NCBI GenBank assembly: GCA_025353165.1
Contig: JANXRE010000136.1
Coordinates: forward strand, 62,001-126,000
Direction of reading: 5' to 3'
Length of the DNA stretch: 64,000 nucleotides
Origin: Acidobacteriota bacterium
GTDB taxonomy: Bacteria; Acidobacteriota; Terriglobia; Bryobacterales; Bryobacteraceae
A program made the position numbers and the translations under genes. Every line of letters starts with the position of its first letter. Positions within the stretch are counted from its first letter, which is position 1. Shown in pieces: positions 61,231 to 64,000 of this stretch. Under the pieces are notes generated by a model that saw only the letters and a list, made by a program, of their open reading frames with translations, made no database searches and was not told the DNA's origin.

Positions 61231-63280
61231 GATAGTATTCAGCTCCGCGGGGGTGCGCCAGTTCGGAGTGAGATACCGGGGTTCCGTTGGGCGTCACGGG
61301 ATCCGAGATCCATACCTTGCGCGGCGCGATGGCGCGGGCGAGATCCGGCAGATCAAACTCGAGTAGCGCGCCGGGCACGATGTCTTCGAAGACCCTCCGC
61401 TGCATGGCCGTCGTGGCCACCGCGTGGTAAGAGACGATCATGTTTTCCAGCGAGACGAACTGCAAGCGCGGGTCGAACACGGCGGCGTACAGCAGCGGCA
61501 CCGCGCCTCCGTTTCTGCCGATGCCGCCGATGCGGGCGGGATCGACCTCGGGTTGGGACGCCAGCAGATCGACTCCCCGGACGATGTCGCGCGCGCGCAT
61601 GGCGGGGAGCGTGCGGTTCATGAGGATGGCCGTCATGGCGTCTTCGTAGTCGCCGAAGTAGCGGTAGAACTCGGAGTCGTTCAGGTCGGGCGTGACGCGG
61701 GTCTCGCCCATACCGCGCAGGTCCACCGACAACACGACGACACCGGCGCGCGCGAGTTGCTCAGCCACCATCGCAGGCGCCGACTTGCCGTTCCCGTCGG
61801 CGATAACGGCGGCCGGTTTTCGGGCCGCGCCCGAGGCGGGAACATACAGCAGGGCGGGGATGAGAATGCCCGGCTCGCTCTCGTACACCAGCTTGCGAAT
61901 GCTGTAGCCGTCACGCGCAATCACGCCGTATGGAGTCACAGGGACGGGACCGGACGGGGGTTCGTATCCGCTGAGACGGCGGGCGGCGGCGCGCACTTGG
62001 TCGGCGCCGCCGGGTTGACGGCTACCGCGAAGGCGCTCGGCGCGCGCGCGGTTCAGCGTGAATACCGTTTCGCCGCCGAGCGAAGTGGCGATCTGGCCGG
62101 TGGCGGCGCAGTCGAGTGTTTCGGCCGATTCGGGCTGGATGGGAATCTCAGGCGCGGTGTCGGGTTTGCCGCGCAGTTGGCGGGACAGCCAGTCGTAGGC
62201 GGCCATGCGGCGCGGTTGGTTATAGCCGTGGCCGTCGTCGGCTTCGAACATGGCGATGTCCGCGCCTCGGCCTAACTTTTCGTAGACACCGTGCGCTTCC
62301 TGAAACGTCTCGCGCGCGCCGTCGATCGGGAAGAAGTCGCGGATGGCCGTGAGCATCAGATACGGCTTGGGGGAAGCCGCGTAGATGAAATCGGGATAGT
62401 CGAGGCCGTTGCCCAGCCAGCCGGGAAACACCTGCTCGGCGTCCTGCGGGCCGATGGTCTTTAGCATCCAGTGCCAGGAAGTGATGAAGCACGAGGGAGC
62501 GGCGGCTTTGAAGCGGTCATCCAGAGCGGCCAGGTACGCACTGTGGGTTCCGCCGCCGGAGTTGCCGGTGACGGCCACGCGTGACGGGTCGACTTCCTTT
62601 CGCGAGAGAAGATAGTCGAGCGCGCGGATGCCGTCCCAGATGGTGTAACGCGCGATGTGTTGTCCGGTGAGCCAGGACTGGATGCCGTTGATGGTGTGCT
62701 CCGTGGTGGAGCTGCGCACAAACGAGCCGTTCAACTCGGGGCTGTAGAGCTGTATGCGTTCGCCCTGGCCGACGGTGTCCCAGGTGAGCGCCACGTATCC
62801 GCGGCGCGCCAGGGTTGCCAGCATCTGCTGCCACGCGTCGTGCGCCTTGCCGCCGGTTTCGTGGCCGAGCGGGTACAACACGGCGGGCCAGGGCCCCTGG
62901 CCTGTCGCCGGCAGATAAAGATTGGCGGTGACGTAAAACTTCGGCTGGCTTTCGAAGACGACCTTTTCGATGCGGTAGCCGTCGCGCTCCAGGGTGGCGA
63001 CGGTGCGCGCGTTCAGCGGTGTGCGCTCGGGCAGGCCGCCGATGGCCTGCAGGATGCGCTCGCGCACGAACTGGCGGCGGCGGGCGAGATCTTCCGGCGT
63101 GTGGATGGCGAGCGTCCGCTTGCGTTCCTGGACCAGCGATTCGCCCCTCCGCTGCATGTAGTCGGGCAGCATGCGGCGGATATTTTCGTATTCGTCGAGG
63201 CCGTGCAGGAAGTCGAGGCCGTCCTGCGCGGCGGCACTGCCGGCGAGGGCGAGGAGCGTTAGCAGCAGGTGTCGCGGCAT
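61211..63280 (-). CDS. Secreted tandem alpha/beta-hydrolase (acetyl-xylan-esterase-like)
   Basis: 689 residues with signal peptide MPRHLLLTLLALAGSAAAQ. The first domain (about 85-370) has nucleophile Ser241 in VTGNSGGGTH, Asp320 (FFPIDG) and His351 (DGHGYN), a complete triad. The second domain (about 450-680) has the same fold start (YVPASGAARKPAAVIADGNG, SVDLRGMGET) but the elbow reads GRNGG, so the Ser is Asn590. Thus one active and one degenerate half. AXE1/CocE-like esterases are the nearest families. Overlaps the transglutaminase-like gene. Confidence 0.85.
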   Translation of the reverse strand: MPRHLLLTLLALAGSAAAQDGLDFLHGLDEYENIRRMLPDYMQRRGESLVQERKRTLAIHTPEDLARRRQFVRERILQAIGGLPERTPLNARTVATLERDGYRIEKVVFESQPKFYVTANLYLPATGQGPWPAVLYPLGHETGGKAHDAWQQMLATLARRGYVALTWDTVGQGERIQLYSPELNGSFVRSSTTEHTINGIQSWLTGQHIARYTIWDGIRALDYLLSRKEVDPSRVAVTGNSGGGTHSAYLAALDDRFKAAAPSCFITSWHWMLKTIGPQDAEQVFPGWLGNGLDYPDFIYAASPKPYLMLTAIRDFFPIDGARETFQEAHGVYEKLGRGADIAMFEADDGHGYNQPRRMAAYDWLSRQLRGKPDTAPEIPIQPESAETLDCAATGQIATSLGGETVFTLNRARAERLRGSRQPGGADQVRAAARRLSGYEPPSGPVPVTPYGVIARDGYSIRKLVYESEPGILIPALLYVPASGAARKPAAVIADGNGKSAPAMVAEQLARAGVVVLSVDLRGMGETRVTPDLNDSEFYRYFGDYEDAMTAILMNRTLPAMRARDIVRGVDLLASQPEVDPARIGGIGRNGGAVPLLYAAVFDPRLQFVSLENMIVSYHAVATTAMQRRVFEDIVPGALLEFDLPDLARAIAPRKVWISDPVTPNGTPVSHSELAHPRGAEYYHALIDR

Positions 63281-63326
63281 GGGGACAGCATATCGAAAAT
63301 TCAGCTAGCGGTATAATCACGTGCTG

Positions 63327-64000
63327 ATGCGTACCGGTTGCGTCATTGTCCTCGCTTCGGCGTGCGCGTTCAGCGCGGAGCTGGTTCTTCCGTCCCTGGC
63401 GCTTGAGCGCGAAGGGATGGTTCATGCCGTCTTTCGGACCGCTCCGCTGGCTACCGGACATGGGAAATTGTCGATCGAATGGACCGATGTCCACGGACGC
63501 GTCGTGGACCGCCGCACGATTCCCATCGAGATGAAAGACGAGACGGACGCGGGCTTCGACATCGACCTGCGCCGCGCGAAGGCGATGCAGAACGAGCTGC
63601 GCGCACATTTTCTTTTCGACGGCCGGGACATGCAGGGCCGGCCCGATCACCGGGATCAGGAAGCGCGGATTTCGTTCGTGGCCAAACCGCCGGCCCACAC
63701 CTGGTGGGACTACGACGTCATCATGTGGCAGCACTACAGCCCGGAGCTGTTTCGAAAGCTGACGGCGCTGGGCATCGATGGCGGCGAATCCACTGGCCGC
63801 GGCGGCGGACTGCCGGATTTCCTGCTGAAGAACGACCTGCGCTGGTACGCGGAGAACATCGCCACCGACTTCTTTTCGGCGTATCACCGCGCCTATCCCG
63901 ACCGGAACAACGGCTACGAATTCATCCAGGCGAGGCAGGCTCACAAGAACGATCCGGCGAGCCTGGAACCGTTCAAGCGGCATCCGAGTTTGAGCGACCG
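63327..64000 (+). CDS. Putative secreted glycoside hydrolase, 5' part
   Basis: Frame from ATG 63327 to the window edge, 224 residues, no stop. Signal peptide (MRTGCVIVLASACAFSAE), then a beta domain (LVLPSLALEREGMVHAVF, IEWTDVHGRVVDRRT) and PPAHTWWDYDVIMWQHYSPE followed by YAENIATDFFSAYHRAYPD, which resembles GH42/beta-galactosidase-like TIM barrels of Planctomycetes and Acidobacteria. The catalytic residues would lie beyond the edge, so the family is tentative. Divergent from the esterase gene with a 46-bp gap; probably the same carbohydrate locus. Confidence 0.55.
   Translation, partial: MRTGCVIVLASACAFSAELVLPSLALEREGMVHAVFRTAPLATGHGKLSIEWTDVHGRVVDRRTIPIEMKDETDAGFDIDLRRAKAMQNELRAHFLFDGRDMQGRPDHRDQEARISFVAKPPAHTWWDYDVIMWQHYSPELFRKLTALGIDGGESTGRGGGLPDFLLKNDLRWYAENIATDFFSAYHRAYPDRNNGYEFIQARQAHKNDPASLEPFKRHPSLSD

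Noticed and set aside
1-64000. CRISPR arrays, prophage or complete insertion sequence
   Set aside because: No regular spacer-repeat pattern, no phage structural genes and no intact transposase or integrase seen on either strand.

Overview
The window looks like chromosomal DNA of a GC-rich, Gram-negative soil Acidobacteriota, most likely of the Solibacter/Bryobacter group. This rests on gene content seen here: TonB-dependent receptors with an N-terminal carboxypeptidase-regulatory-like domain, Tat-exported sugar enzymes, a VWFA-related secreted protein, ASPM-type repeat proteins, YVTN propellers, GH78/GH39 glycosidases, and a tmRNA whose tag reads ANTQFAYAA. No phage, plasmid or CRISPR structure is visible. 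The lineage is an inference, not a database result.

Region 1 (1-13.0 kb) is about deoxysugars and sugar acids. It opens with the end of an L-rhamnose isomerase, followed by a scar in which the start of a rhamnulokinase runs into an internally deleted rhamnosidase. On the minus strand lies a gluconate-type permease, a secreted YVTN propeller and a Tat-exported mannonate dehydratase-like enzyme. Next come a broken TonB receptor and a scrap of an amidohydrolase. An unusual regulator (IclR-type helix-turn-helix fused to a periplasmic-binding-protein-like domain) is divergent from an operon of a two-domain class II aldolase, rhamnose mutarotase, a GH39 glycosidase and a GH78 rhamnosidase.

Region 2 (13.0-20.1 kb) holds the tmRNA gene on the minus strand, flanked by relics of a GIY-YIG nuclease and of a MNT-type nucleotidyltransferase. 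Then follow clpS, a VWA protein, and tRNA-Thr(CGT), which leads a tight operon of a PfkB kinase, a GT-C-like membrane glycosyltransferase, dapF and a UDP-sugar dehydrogenase.

Region 3 (20.1-26.4 kb) contains an apparently intact TumE/TumA-like toxin-antitoxin pair with a palindromic operator candidate, an NtrC/NtrB-type two-component pair, a nitrilase-superfamily amidase, and a graveyard of vapB, vapC, hicA and tonB fragments.

Region 4 (26.4-46.8 kb) is mostly housekeeping and signalling: aminotransferase, exported O-methyltransferase, SpoIIE-type phosphatase, adk, GADEF/EAL protein, glpX, ZIP transporter, exported sugar isomerase, a large beta-helix/ASPM protein, a CysB-like regulator, ileS-lspA-lgt-DUF1015, a frameshifted ORF6N gene and glgC.

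Region 5 (46.8-64 kb) has a 27-bp perfect inverted repeat, a TonB receptor with a small CxxC protein upstream, DUF2203, DUF507, an rbsK/cupin-like/3-hydroxyacyl-CoA dehydrogenase operon, pepA, smpB (partner of the tmRNA), a secretin-cohesin fusion followed by two pseudopilins, a truncated DUF4160 gene, and a secreted transglutaminase-like protein plus a two-domain esterase. The window ends inside a putative glycoside hydrolase. The recurring theme is secreted carbohydrate processing, with several tandem-duplicated enzymes whose second half has lost its catalytic residues, and many gene fossils.
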